Below, in pieces: positions 41,804-50,126 of a DNA stretch of 64,000 bases (positions are counted from its first letter, which is position 1; each line of letters starts with the position of its first letter). A program made the position numbers and the translations under genes. This DNA is from Limnohabitans sp. Rim8 (GTDB lineage: Bacteria; Pseudomonadota; Gammaproteobacteria; Burkholderiales; Burkholderiaceae_C). Under the pieces are notes generated by a model. The model worked only from the letters and a program-made list of their open reading frames with translations, was not told the DNA's origin and searched no databases. Location: positions 1 to 64,000 of the forward strand of contig CAMDFT010000004.1 of assembly GCA_945897795.1 (NCBI GenBank). Reading direction: 5' to 3'.

Positions 41804-41820
41804 GCTGGGATTATCCCAGC
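41804..41820. promoter_or_regulatory. Inverted repeat between divergent hrpA and argA
   Basis: GCTGGGA-TTA-TCCCAGC is a perfect palindrome with seven-base arms. It lies 35 bases upstream of the argA ATG and 34 bases upstream of the preferred hrpA start. It could be an operator for either gene; no known consensus was recognised. Confidence 0.35.
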
Positions 41821-41855
41821 CCCCAGCATTGACCGCACAAAACGCCCAACAGCCC

Positions 41856-43202
41856 ATGTCCACAGTTTTCAATTTCACCTTCGTGCCCTGGTTCCGGTCA
41901 GTGGCGCCTTACATCCACATGCACCGGGGCAAGACCTTTGTGGTGGGCATCGCGGGCGAAGCGATTGCGGCGGGTAAGCTGCAAAACCTGGCGCAAGACT
42001 TGGCGCTGATCCAAAGCATGGGCGTCAAGATCGTGTTGGTGCACGGGTTTCGACCCCAAGTCAACGAACAGCTGGCCGCCAAAGGCCACACCCCCAAATA
42101 CTCCCACGGCATCCGCATCACCGACAGCGTGGCGCTGGACTGCGCCCAAGAGGCGGCGGGCCAACTGCGCTACGAAATCGAAGCGGCGTTCAGCCAAGGT
42201 CTGCCCAACACGCCGATGGCCGGCTCCACGGTGCGGGTGATTTCGGGCAACTTCATCACGGCGCGGCCCGTGGGCATTGTCGATGGCGTGGACTTCATCC
42301 ACTCGGGCTTGGTGCGCAAGGTGGACGTGGACGGCATCATGCGCACGCTGGACATGGGCGCGATGGTGCTGCTTTCGCCCTTTGGCTTTTCGCCAACAGG
42401 CGAGGCGTTCAACCTGTCCATGGAAGAGGTGGCCACCAGCGTGGCCGCCGAGTTGCAGGCCGACAAGTTGATTTTTGTGACCGAGGTGCCGGGCATCCGC
42501 ATCGAGCCCCATGCCCCGGCCAGTGAAGACAACCCCATCGATACCGAACTGCCGCTGGCGGCGGCCAAACAATTGCTGGCTTCGCTGCCCCAGCCTACCG
42601 AGCCGACCGACATTGGCTTTTATTTGCAGCACTGCGTCAAAGCTTGCGAAGAAGGCGTGGAGCGCTCACACATCTTGCCCTTTGCGGTAGACGGCGCTTT
42701 GCTTTTAGAGGTGTATGTGCACGACGGCATCGGCACCATGGTGATCGACGAAAAACTCGAAGAGCTGCGCGAAGCCACCGCCGATGATGTGGGCGGCATC
42801 TTGCAGCTGATCGAGCCGTTTGAGAAAGACGGCACCTTGGTCAAGCGCGACCGCACCGAGATCGAACGCGATGTGGACCACTACACCATCATTGACCACG
42901 ACGGCGTGATCTTTGCCTGCGCCGCGCTCTACCCCTACCCCGAGAGCAAAACCGCCGAGATGGCGGCGCTCACCGTCTCGCCTCAGTCGCAAGGCCAAGG
43001 CGATGGCGAAAAAGTGCTCAAGCGCATCGAGCAACGAGCACGCGCCATGGGGGTCAAAAGCATCTTTGTACTGACCACCCGCACCATGCACTGGTTCATC
43101 AAACGCGGTTTTGTTCAACAAGACCCCGACTGGCTGCCCGAAGCGCGCAAGCGCAAATACAACTGGGACCGCAAGAGTCAGGTGCTGGTCAAAAAGCTCT
43201 GA
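41856..43202 (+). CDS. argA: N-acetylglutamate synthase (amino-acid kinase + GNAT)
   Basis: ArgA acetylates glutamate with acetyl-CoA, the first step of arginine synthesis, and is usually feedback-inhibited by arginine. The 448-residue protein has an N-terminal amino-acid-kinase-like domain (residues about 20-290, with KIVLVHGFRPQVNEQL). A C-terminal GNAT domain carries the acetyl-CoA loop VSPQSQGQGDGEKVLKRIEQ. ATG at 41856 gives FRSVAPYIHMHRGKTFVVG near the start, the family pattern; a TTG at 41829 is less likely. It is divergent from hrpA and converges with the ferredoxin gene. Confidence 0.95.
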   Translation: MSTVFNFTFVPWFRSVAPYIHMHRGKTFVVGIAGEAIAAGKLQNLAQDLALIQSMGVKIVLVHGFRPQVNEQLAAKGHTPKYSHGIRITDSVALDCAQEAAGQLRYEIEAAFSQGLPNTPMAGSTVRVISGNFITARPVGIVDGVDFIHSGLVRKVDVDGIMRTLDMGAMVLLSPFGFSPTGEAFNLSMEEVATSVAAELQADKLIFVTEVPGIRIEPHAPASEDNPIDTELPLAAAKQLLASLPQPTEPTDIGFYLQHCVKACEEGVERSHILPFAVDGALLLEVYVHDGIGTMVIDEKLEELREATADDVGGILQLIEPFEKDGTLVKRDRTEIERDVDHYTIIDHDGVIFACAALYPYPESKTAEMAALTVSPQSQGQGDGEKVLKRIEQRARAMGVKSIFVLTTRTMHWFIKRGFVQQDPDWLPEARKRKYNWDRKSQVLVKKL

Positions 43203-43511
43203 TCACAGGTCCAGCACCAGCCGCGCCGTCTGGCTGCGCGAGCAGCAGATCAGCATCTGTGTGTTCGCCTCTTGCTCCTCTGGGGTGAGGAACATGTCCC
43301 AATGGTCGGGTTTGCCCGCGACCACTTGGGTCAGGCAGGTGCCGCACACACCTTGCGAGCAGGAGAACGGCACCTCGTGGCCCGCATCCTGCAGCGCGCT
43401 CAAGATGCTTTGCTCTTTGCCCACCTTCAAGGTCTGGCCACTTTTTTGCAAATGAACTTCGAAGCTGCTATTGGCATCGATGGGGGTCTGTGTCAAGTCT
43501 GGGGTACTCAT
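43203..43511 (-). CDS. Plant-type [2Fe-2S] ferredoxin
   Basis: The 102-residue protein has the cluster ligands CSQGVCGTC (C-x4-C-x2-C) and the fourth cysteine in LICCSR, the pattern of plant-type ferredoxins. It resembles the C-terminal ferredoxin domain of VanB-type reductases but lacks the FAD and NAD modules. Its ATG overlaps the stop of the upstream Rieske oxygenase gene (ATGA), so it is very likely the electron donor to that oxygenase. A separate reductase must be encoded elsewhere. Confidence 0.88.
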   Translation of the reverse strand: MSTPDLTQTPIDANSSFEVHLQKSGQTLKVGKEQSILSALQDAGHEVPFSCSQGVCGTCLTQVVAGKPDHWDMFLTPEEQEANTQMLICCSRSQTARLVLDL

Positions 43512-44560
43512 GCGGTGATCTCGGAGGAATTTTCCTGGGCCAATAAACGGTCGATGATACGGCGCGACTGCACGCCGCCCGAATCGATGTTGAGCATCAA
43601 AAGTTTGCGCTCTGGCCATTGGCTGATGTTGGCTTGCTGCAGCTGAAGCATCTCCATGTCTTCGTTAAAGATGCCGCCCTGGCCTGCGCGGATCTTGTCG
43701 GTCAGCGCCGCGTCTTCGGGCTTGAACTGGCGGGCCATGCCCCAGTGGTACCAGTGCGAGGTTTCGGTCTCGGGCGTGATGAAGTCGACCACCACGCTGT
43801 AGGCCTTGTGCTCAGGTGCTGCGTCAAAACCGCCTTTGCCGGCCAGAGCCACACCCACGTCGATCATGATGTGGCTGGGGGGCGTGAAGCGGCAAATTTG
43901 CCAGCGGTCCACCTTGGCCTGCGGGTCCAGACCGTTGGCGCTCATGGCCATTTGCCAAAAAGGGGGGGCCTGAATGCCTTGCATGTGGCGCTGCAAGACG
44001 ACTTGGTCGCCTTCCACCTTGGTTTCGCTGGGAGTCTCGTCGATCTCGGGCTGGCCGATGCTGTTGGCGTGCACATAGGTCTCGTGCGTCAGGTCCATCA
44101 GGTTGTCGATCATCAGGCGGTAATCGGCCTTGACGTGGTACAGCCCGCCGCCATAAGCCCAGGCCGGGTTGTCAAAGAACTCGAACACCGGCATCTTGGA
44201 TTCGTCCACCTTGGTCTGGTCACCGGGCCAGACCCAGACAAAACCATAACGCTCGACCACGGCATAACTCTTGATGGCCGGAAAGCCGCGCACGCGCTGA
44301 CCGGGCATCTGCACGGTTTTGCCATCCACACCCATTTCCAGGCCGTGGTAGCCGCACTGCAAATGGCCTTTGCACACCCGGCCCAGGGACAAGGGCGCGC
44401 CCCGGTGCGGACAAAAATCCTCCACCGCTGCCACACGACCGTCCGGACCTTTGAAAAAGGCCATTTTTTCGTTGCAGATGGTGCGGCCCAGCGGCTTGCT
44501 GCCCAGCGCTTCGATTTCGGCCTCAGTGCAGGCCACATACCAAGTGTTTTGGATGAACAT
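43508..44560 (-). CDS. Rieske non-heme iron oxygenase, VanA (vanillate demethylase)-like
   Basis: The 350-residue protein is a terminal oxygenase of the VanA/PobA type, which hydroxylates or O-demethylates aromatic acids with O2. It has the Rieske ligands CPHRG (about residue 50) and CGYHGL (about 69), and the mononuclear iron site with two histidines in LMDLTHETYVH. ATG at 44560 is preceded by AAAGG. Substrate cannot be read from sequence: vanillate or another methoxylated or hydroxylated aromatic acid are possibilities. It is coupled to its ferredoxin gene. Confidence 0.88.
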   Translation of the reverse strand: MFIQNTWYVACTEAEIEALGSKPLGRTICNEKMAFFKGPDGRVAAVEDFCPHRGAPLSLGRVCKGHLQCGYHGLEMGVDGKTVQMPGQRVRGFPAIKSYAVVERYGFVWVWPGDQTKVDESKMPVFEFFDNPAWAYGGGLYHVKADYRLMIDNLMDLTHETYVHANSIGQPEIDETPSETKVEGDQVVLQRHMQGIQAPPFWQMAMSANGLDPQAKVDRWQICRFTPPSHIMIDVGVALAGKGGFDAAPEHKAYSVVVDFITPETETSHWYHWGMARQFKPEDAALTDKIRAGQGGIFNEDMEMLQLQQANISQWPERKLLMLNIDSGGVQSRRIIDRLLAQENSSEITA

Positions 44561-44599
44561 GTTTCAACCTTTATGGCAAATGAGTTGGATGACTGGCGC

Positions 44600-45166
44600 T
44601 CACAAGGCCTTGACCTCTTTGTCCACCAAGATCACCAGGTCTGCGCCGGTGATCAAGGTGATGCGGTGCTCTGCAGCGTATTCCTCGGCTTTGGTGCTCA
44701 CTTGCCCCAAGCTGATGCAAACACTGTTGCTGGCCTCGAGCGCATCGCGGTGGGCCACAAGTTCGCGCAGCGGCTCCAGGCCCATGGCGGCCGCTTTCCA
44801 GCGTTTTGCGCTGACCACGGTGCGCACGCCCTTTTTCTCGAGCAGCATGTCGGCCGCACCGGTGAGGGTTGTGACGCTGTAACCCTGGCGGGTAAAGGCC
44901 GAGTCCAGCACCACCGAAAAATCTCTCCAACTCATGCCACCGAGGCTTTGCAAACCTTTTTCCACCAGCGCTGGACTGGGCAAGTTGCGCTGTCGCCAAA
45001 AGGCCATGCAACCGATCACAAAGAACGGGAAGCCCCCCAACATGCCCACGCCTGCGTACTTCTCGGGCAACAAGGCCCCAGCCGCCAGGGCAACCACAGC
45101 CACCAACAAAAAACTGATCCACCACGGCGAACGCAACAGCACCGCAAACAGCGATTTCTCGGACAT
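44600..45166 (-). CDS. Membrane protein with Mrr-type restriction-endonuclease-like domain
   Basis: The 188-residue protein has two membrane segments (about residues 15-33 and 38-58) and then a soluble domain with the Mrr_cat pattern. GYSVTTLTGAADMLLEKKG supplies the acidic residue and VVSAKRW keeps the lysine of the (D/E)-xK site, though the usual Glu/Gln before xK is Ser. Proteins of this kind may act on DNA or RNA at the membrane, or may have lost activity. The ATG at 45166 is my choice; GTG at 45178 is possible. It lies between the TauD-type and Rieske oxygenase genes on the same strand, without an obvious functional link. Confidence 0.7.
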   Translation of the reverse strand: MSEKSLFAVLLRSPWWISFLLVAVVALAAGALLPEKYAGVGMLGGFPFFVIGCMAFWRQRNLPSPALVEKGLQSLGGMSWRDFSVVLDSAFTRQGYSVTTLTGAADMLLEKKGVRTVVSAKRWKAAAMGLEPLRELVAHRDALEASNSVCISLGQVSTKAEEYAAEHRITLITGADLVILVDKEVKAL

Positions 45167-45230
45167 CTTGAATTTCACACACGCTCCCTGTCGATCAAAA
45201 AAGCGGCCTGCATGGCCGCAGGGCACATTA

Positions 45231-46055
45231 TCAAACGGGTGTGTCGCCAGCCAAGGTGATGCGGTGCATCACCCGGCGAAAACCGTGGTAATCGTTGACC
45301 GGGTTGTGCTGGGTGCAGCGGTTGTCCCACACCGCCAGAGAGTGGGGCTGCCAGACAAAGCGGCAGGTGAACTCGGGCTTGACCTGGTGCTGAAACAGAA
45401 AGTTCAGGATGGGCGTGCTTTCGGCATCGGTCATGCCGACGATGCCCGAGGTGTGGGCGATGTTCACATAAAGGGCTTTGCGCCCGGTTTCGGGGTGGGT
45501 GCGCACCAGCGGGTGGTGGGCCAAATACGCTTGGGGGGCATTGTCTTTGCCATCGCTTTTGATGCGGTCTTCGCGGGTTTTGGACACATCAGCCTTGGCC
45601 GAACTGCTGATGCCGACCAGCCCATTTAACAGGGATTTCATGGTGTCAGAGAGCGTCTCCCAGGCCATGTATTGGTTGGCAAACAAGGTGTCACCCCCAT
45701 AAGGCGGCACCTCTTTGGCCAGCAGCATCGAGCCCATGGGTGGCCGCTCCAAGTAGGTGGTGTCGGAGTGCCAAATGCCACCAAAGTTAACTTTTTCGTG
45801 CTCGAGTTTTTTGACTTCGATGACGCAGGGAAAGCCCTCAAGGCCTTTGACAAAAGGGTATTCGACCGGCTGACCCAGGGTTTGTGCAAAACGCATGAAT
45901 TGATCAGGCAAAAGGTCTTGTTCACGGAAAAAAATGACCTGGTGCTGCAGCAGTGCGGCGCGAATGGCCTGTTGCAGATCGGCCGTGGGGGGCTGGGTCA
46001 AATCAACCCCGTACAGCTCAGCGCCCAGTGCGCCTGCGATTTGTCGAATGATCAT
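45231..46055 (-). CDS. TauD/TfdA family alpha-ketoglutarate-dependent dioxygenase
   Basis: The 274-residue protein belongs to the Fe(II)/2-oxoglutarate dioxygenases that hydroxylate small acids such as taurine or 2,4-D. The iron ligands are visible as HSD in WHSDTTY and the distal His in NRCTQHNPVND; the C-terminal Arg in GFRRVMHR binds 2-oxoglutarate. The start MIIRQIAGALGAEL at 46055 matches family N-termini; the longer frame upstream lies in the divergent promoter region. Substrate unknown. It faces the TctC operon across 112 bases, so they may share regulation. Confidence 0.88.
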   Translation of the reverse strand: MIIRQIAGALGAELYGVDLTQPPTADLQQAIRAALLQHQVIFFREQDLLPDQFMRFAQTLGQPVEYPFVKGLEGFPCVIEVKKLEHEKVNFGGIWHSDTTYLERPPMGSMLLAKEVPPYGGDTLFANQYMAWETLSDTMKSLLNGLVGISSSAKADVSKTREDRIKSDGKDNAPQAYLAHHPLVRTHPETGRKALYVNIAHTSGIVGMTDAESTPILNFLFQHQVKPEFTCRFVWQPHSLAVWDNRCTQHNPVNDYHGFRRVMHRITLAGDTPV

Positions 46056-46167
46056 CTTTTCATTGTTGCACAGGCACTTGGGTAAACCCCCATCCGAAAT
46101 GTCCGCCGCGAGACAAGCGCCGCCGCTGCTTCGTGTCATTCTGGACCTCTTGTTTTCTGGAGATGAC

Positions 46168-47136
46168 ATGTTCAATCGTGGTTGGAATTTTTTGGCCCTG
46201 TCCTTGGGCTTGTGCATGGTTCAGGGCGCGGCCTTGGCGCAGGACTTTTTGTCGAAACCCGTGCGTATCGTGGTGCCGCAAACACCGGGCGGCGCATCCG
46301 ACGCGCTGGCCCGTATCGTGGGTCAAAAGTTGAGCGAAAAATGGGGCCAGGCGGTGGTGATCGAAAACCGCGCAGGGGCCGGTGGCAATGTGGGCATGGA
46401 GCATGTGGCACAAGCCACGGCCGACGGCCACACGCTGCTGATGAGCTACGCCGGTTCGCACGCCATCAACGCGGCCTTGTACAAAAAACTGCCCTTCGAT
46501 CCCGAAAAAGATTTTGAGCCCGTGGCCACATTGGCCACATTGCCCTTTGTGTTGGTGGTGCGCCCCGACTCGCCCGTCAAAAGCATCAAGGACCTGGTGG
46601 ACCAAGGCCAGCGCTCGCCTTTGACGTTTGGCTCGGCAGGCAACGGATCGGTGAACCACTTGCTGGGCGTCATGTTCAATGCCGCAGCCAGCACCAAGCT
46701 CGAACACATTCCCTACCGTGGCGCGGCACCGGCCATGCAGGACCTGATGGGCGGCCAGATCAACATGGTGTTCACCAGTTTGCCTTCGGTATCGGGGGCC
46801 ATCAAGAGCGGCACCTTGCGCCCGGTGGCGGTGACCAGCGGGGCGCGTTCGGGCAACTTTCCGAACATTCCCACCATCGCCGAAGGGGGCTTCAAAGAGT
46901 TTGATGTGTCGCCCTGGTTTGGTTTGTTTGCCCCGGCCAAAACCCCGGCGGCCGTGATTCGCCGCATCAACCAAGATGTGCAAGAGGTGCTGAAAACCAA
47001 GGACGTGATCGAGCGCTTCAATGCGCAAGGCGCCGATGTGCTGATCACCCAACCTGCTGAGTTTGCTGGCATGCTGAAAAAAGACTTGGCCAAATGGAGC
47101 GTGGTGGTCAAAGCTTCGGGCGCTCAAATTGACTGA
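46168..47136 (+). CDS. Bug/TctC family periplasmic solute-binding receptor (first copy)
   Basis: The 322-residue precursor has a signal peptide with likely cleavage after Ala24 (ALA/QDF), and the Bug-family landmarks: PVRIVVPQTPGGASD, VVIENRAGAGGNVG, and the IPYRGAAPAMQDL ligand loop. Such receptors bind carboxylates or amides for tripartite tricarboxylate transporters or signal to two-component systems. No TctA/TctB membrane genes are in the window, so it is an orphan receptor. GGAG lies five bases before the ATG at 46168. It is the first gene of a seven-gene operon. Confidence 0.9.
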   Translation: MFNRGWNFLALSLGLCMVQGAALAQDFLSKPVRIVVPQTPGGASDALARIVGQKLSEKWGQAVVIENRAGAGGNVGMEHVAQATADGHTLLMSYAGSHAINAALYKKLPFDPEKDFEPVATLATLPFVLVVRPDSPVKSIKDLVDQGQRSPLTFGSAGNGSVNHLLGVMFNAAASTKLEHIPYRGAAPAMQDLMGGQINMVFTSLPSVSGAIKSGTLRPVAVTSGARSGNFPNIPTIAEGGFKEFDVSPWFGLFAPAKTPAAVIRRINQDVQEVLKTKDVIERFNAQGADVLITQPAEFAGMLKKDLAKWSVVVKASGAQID

Positions 47137-47156
47137 CCCCGACAAGGAAACACCCC

Positions 47157-48131
47157 ATGGACATGAACAAGATTTCTCGCCGCAGCGCTGTGGCCTTGGC
47201 GCTGTGCCTGAGCACCGGCGCATTTGCCCAGAACTGGCCTGACAAGCCGATACGCATCGTGGTGGGGTTTGCGCCCGGTGGTTTCACCGATGTGCTGGCG
47301 CGCACCATTGGCCAAAAGCTGCAAGAGCGCTTGGGGCAGTCGGTGGTGGTGGACAACAAGGCCGGTGCTGCGGGCACCGTGGGCGCCGACATTGTGGCTA
47401 AGGCCAGGCCCGACGGCTACACGCTGCTGCTCGGCCACAGCAATTCCAATTCGGTGGCCCCGGCGATTTACCCCAAATTGCCTTACGACGTGGTGAAGGA
47501 TTTCACGCCCATCATCCGTGTGGCGTCCACGCCTTTGCTGTTGACGGTCAACCCTGGCGTGCCCGCCACCGATGTCAAATCGTTTGTGGCGCTGGCCAAA
47601 CAAAAGCCCATGGGCCTGAGCTTTGCGTCGTCGGGCAGCGGCAGCGCACAGCACCTGGCAGCGGCCCGCTTCATGCTGGCCACGCAGACGCAGATGAACC
47701 ACATTCCCTACAAGGGCAGCGGCCAAGCGATTGTGGATTTGCTGTCGGGCCAAGTGAACCTGAACTTTGAAAGTCCACCCAATGTGATGCCGCACTACCA
47801 AGCGGGCAAGCTGCGGGTGTTGGCCATCACCAGCGAAAAACGCTCGCCCCTGATGCCCAATGTGCCCACCTTGGCCGAAGCCGGTGTGCCCAATGCCGAG
47901 ATGCTGCAGTGGTTTGCCGTGCTGGGGCCCGCCAAGTTGCCCGCCGACATCACCCGACGCCTGAACACCGAGATTGCCGCGATTTTGAAGCTGCCCGATG
48001 TGGCCGAAAAAATCGCTTCGCAAGGCGGTGAAATCATTGGCGGCACGCCCGAGTCGTTTGCGGCCTTCATTCCCGAAGACAGCGCTTCCTGGGCCAAGCT
48101 GGTCAAAGACGCCAATGTGCGCGTGGACTGA
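47157..48131 (+). CDS. Bug/TctC family periplasmic solute-binding receptor (second copy)
   Basis: A second receptor of the same family starts 20 bases after the first. The 324-residue precursor has a signal peptide with cleavage after Ala24 (AFA/QNWP), PIRIVVGFAPGGFTDVLAR, VVVDNKAGAAGTVG and IPYKGSGQAIVDLLSG. It is clearly divergent from the first copy, so this is not a recent duplication; the two may bind related acids. AAGGA is eight bases upstream. Confidence 0.9.
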   Translation: MDMNKISRRSAVALALCLSTGAFAQNWPDKPIRIVVGFAPGGFTDVLARTIGQKLQERLGQSVVVDNKAGAAGTVGADIVAKARPDGYTLLLGHSNSNSVAPAIYPKLPYDVVKDFTPIIRVASTPLLLTVNPGVPATDVKSFVALAKQKPMGLSFASSGSGSAQHLAAARFMLATQTQMNHIPYKGSGQAIVDLLSGQVNLNFESPPNVMPHYQAGKLRVLAITSEKRSPLMPNVPTLAEAGVPNAEMLQWFAVLGPAKLPADITRRLNTEIAAILKLPDVAEKIASQGGEIIGGTPESFAAFIPEDSASWAKLVKDANVRVD

Positions 48132-48134
48132 TGT

Positions 48135-48695
48135 GTGAAAGCCATTCCCAAAACCACTGACCTGTGCGATGCCTGCGATGAAGCTCAGGCCTGCGCTGTG
48201 CTGTTTCAAAGTTACGGCTTGCGACGGTCCTTCACCGGGCCGATCCGCACCCTGCGCATCCACGAAGACATTGCCTTGATGCGCGACACCGTGAGCCAGC
48301 CTGGCCTAGGCCAAGTGCTGGTGATCGACGGCGGTGGTTCGGTGGCGCGGGCCTTGTTTGGAGACGTGATGGCCGAGCTGGCCTCGCGCAATGGCTGGGC
48401 GGGTTTGGTCATTCATGGGGTGGTGCGCGATGCCATTGAGCTGAATGGCATCGACATTGGCGTGAAGGCTTTGGGCACGGTGCCCAAGCGCGGAAACCGC
48501 ACCGGTGCGGGCGAGCGCGATGTGCCTGTGCACTTTGGCGGCGTGACCTTCATGCCCGGTGACCATGTGGTGGTCGATGCCGATGGTGTGATCGTGCTGC
48601 CCACAGGTTTGACAGCGGCCGACATTGCCATAGAAGACGTGGTGGCGGCGACCGCCGCCTATGCAGCAGGCCCGGCGGCAACACCCAAGCCATGA
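48135..48695 (+). CDS. RraA / HMG-CHA aldolase family protein
   Basis: The 186-residue protein belongs to the fold shared by RraA (an RNase E inhibitor) and class II pyruvate aldolases that split 4-hydroxy-4-methyl-2-oxoglutarate or 4-carboxy-4-hydroxy-2-oxoadipate. It has VLVIDGGGSVARALFGDVMA and HFGGVTFMPGDHVVVD. It keeps R-D-x2-E (VVRDAIEL), the metal/substrate motif of the aldolases, where E. coli RraA has RQ. With a hydratase pair next door, an aldolase role is more likely than RNase control. Start is GTG at 48135, three bases after the previous stop. Confidence 0.82.
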   Translation: MKAIPKTTDLCDACDEAQACAVLFQSYGLRRSFTGPIRTLRIHEDIALMRDTVSQPGLGQVLVIDGGGSVARALFGDVMAELASRNGWAGLVIHGVVRDAIELNGIDIGVKALGTVPKRGNRTGAGERDVPVHFGGVTFMPGDHVVVDADGVIVLPTGLTAADIAIEDVVAATAAYAAGPAATPKP

Positions 48696-50116
48696 GCCCT
48701 CCCACCCTGTACCAGCGCATCGTGGATGCGCACACGGTGCGGCCGCTGGGGGACAGCGGACAAATTTTGCTGTACGTGGACCGCCAGGTGCTGAACGAAT
48801 ACACCAGCCCACAGGCTTTTGCGGCCTTGCATGCGCAAGGGCGGAAAGTGTGGCGCCACTCCGCCACTTTTGCGGTAGTGGACCATGTGAACGCCACCAC
48901 GCCGGTGCGCAATGCACGCACCATGGTGCTGGTCGATGCCGACCGCGCCAAACAGGTGAGCACGCTGGCCGAGAACTGCGCGCGGCACGGCATTGAGCTG
49001 TTTGACATGCTGGACGAGCGCCAAGGCATTGAGCATGTGGTGGCCAGCGAGCAAGGCTGGGTGCTGCCGGGCATGGTGATGGCGGCGGGCGACAGCCACA
49101 CCACCACCCACGGGGCCATGGGGGCTTTGGGTTTTGGCATTGGCAGCAGCGAGATCGAACACCTGCTGGCCACCCAAACGCTGATTTACCGCCCACAAAA
49201 AAACATGCGCGTCACGGTGCACGGCCAACTGCCTGCTGGGGTGACGGCCAAAGACCTGGTGCTGAGCCTGATCGCGCAGATCGGGGCCGATGGGGCGTCG
49301 GGCCATGTGATCGAATACGTCGGCGAGGCGATTCGGGCCCTGGGCGTGGAAGGCCGCTTGACGCTGTGCAACATGAGCGTGGAGGCCGCTGCGCGTGGCG
49401 CCATCGTTGCGCCCGATGACCGGCTGTTTGATTATTTGCATGGCCGACCCCGTGTGCCGCAAGGCGCGCAGTGGGACGAGGCCGTGGCGCATTGGCGCTT
49501 GCTGCGCAGCGACGACGGTGCGGTGTTTGACCGCGAGGTCAGCCTGAACGCCAGCACACTGGCCCCACGCGTGACTTGGGGCACCAGCCCGGACCAGGGC
49601 GTGCCCATCGACGGCGTGGTGCCCGACCCCGCGCACGAAAGCGACCCACAACGCCAGCGCGGCATGCAACGCGCCTTGGCTTACATGGACTTGCAACCCG
49701 GCCAGGCTTTGCAGGGCTTGCCCATCAGCCACGCTTTCATTGGCTCGTGCACCAACAGCCGCATTGACGACCTGCGCGATGCGGCGCGTTTTCTCAAGGG
49801 CCGACGTGTCGCGCCGGGTGTGCGGGCCTTGGTGGTGCCCGGCTCGTCGATGGTGCGTGCGCAGGCCGAGGCCGAAGGCATTGCCCGCATTTTTGAAGAA
49901 GCGGGTTTTGAATGGCGTCAGGCCGGTTGCTCGATGTGCGTGGCCATGAACGAAGACCACCTGAACGCCGGGGACCGCTGTGCCTCCAGCACCAACCGAA
50001 ATTTTGAAGGCCGCCAGGGCCTGGGGGCGCGCACCCACCTGATGAGCCCCGCCATGGCGGCGGCGGCGGCGGTCACAGGCGCGCTGACCGACTTGCGCAA
50101 CCTGCCCTGTCATTGA
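48692..50116 (+). CDS. LeuC-like hydro-lyase large subunit (aconitase family)
   Basis: The 474-residue protein is homologous to the large subunit of 3-isopropylmalate dehydratase. It has DHVNAT, the GDSHTTTHGAMGALGFGIG box, and the [4Fe-4S] cysteines in FIGSCTNSR and GCSMCVAMN, with CASSTNRNFEGRQG following. Context differs from leucine synthesis: no leuB or leuA is near, and it is coupled to an aldolase homologue by an ATGA overlap. It therefore probably hydrates or dehydrates another substituted malate or maleate. True LeuC function cannot be excluded from sequence alone. Confidence 0.85.
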   Translation: MSPPTLYQRIVDAHTVRPLGDSGQILLYVDRQVLNEYTSPQAFAALHAQGRKVWRHSATFAVVDHVNATTPVRNARTMVLVDADRAKQVSTLAENCARHGIELFDMLDERQGIEHVVASEQGWVLPGMVMAAGDSHTTTHGAMGALGFGIGSSEIEHLLATQTLIYRPQKNMRVTVHGQLPAGVTAKDLVLSLIAQIGADGASGHVIEYVGEAIRALGVEGRLTLCNMSVEAAARGAIVAPDDRLFDYLHGRPRVPQGAQWDEAVAHWRLLRSDDGAVFDREVSLNASTLAPRVTWGTSPDQGVPIDGVVPDPAHESDPQRQRGMQRALAYMDLQPGQALQGLPISHAFIGSCTNSRIDDLRDAARFLKGRRVAPGVRALVVPGSSMVRAQAEAEGIARIFEEAGFEWRQAGCSMCVAMNEDHLNAGDRCASSTNRNFEGRQGLGARTHLMSPAMAAAAAVTGALTDLRNLPCH

Positions 50117-50126
50117 AAGCCCTGGC

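Noticed and set aside
40207..41832. Open frame of 541 codons on the plus strand opposite hrpA
   Set aside because: It is the antisense shadow of a GC-rich gene; the protein is rich in His, Gln, Ala and Val with no motif, while the minus-strand frame is clear HrpA.
43619..45259. Open frame of 546 codons on the plus strand across the Rieske oxygenase and Mrr-like genes
   Set aside because: It spans two genes on the other strand and shows no recognisable domain.
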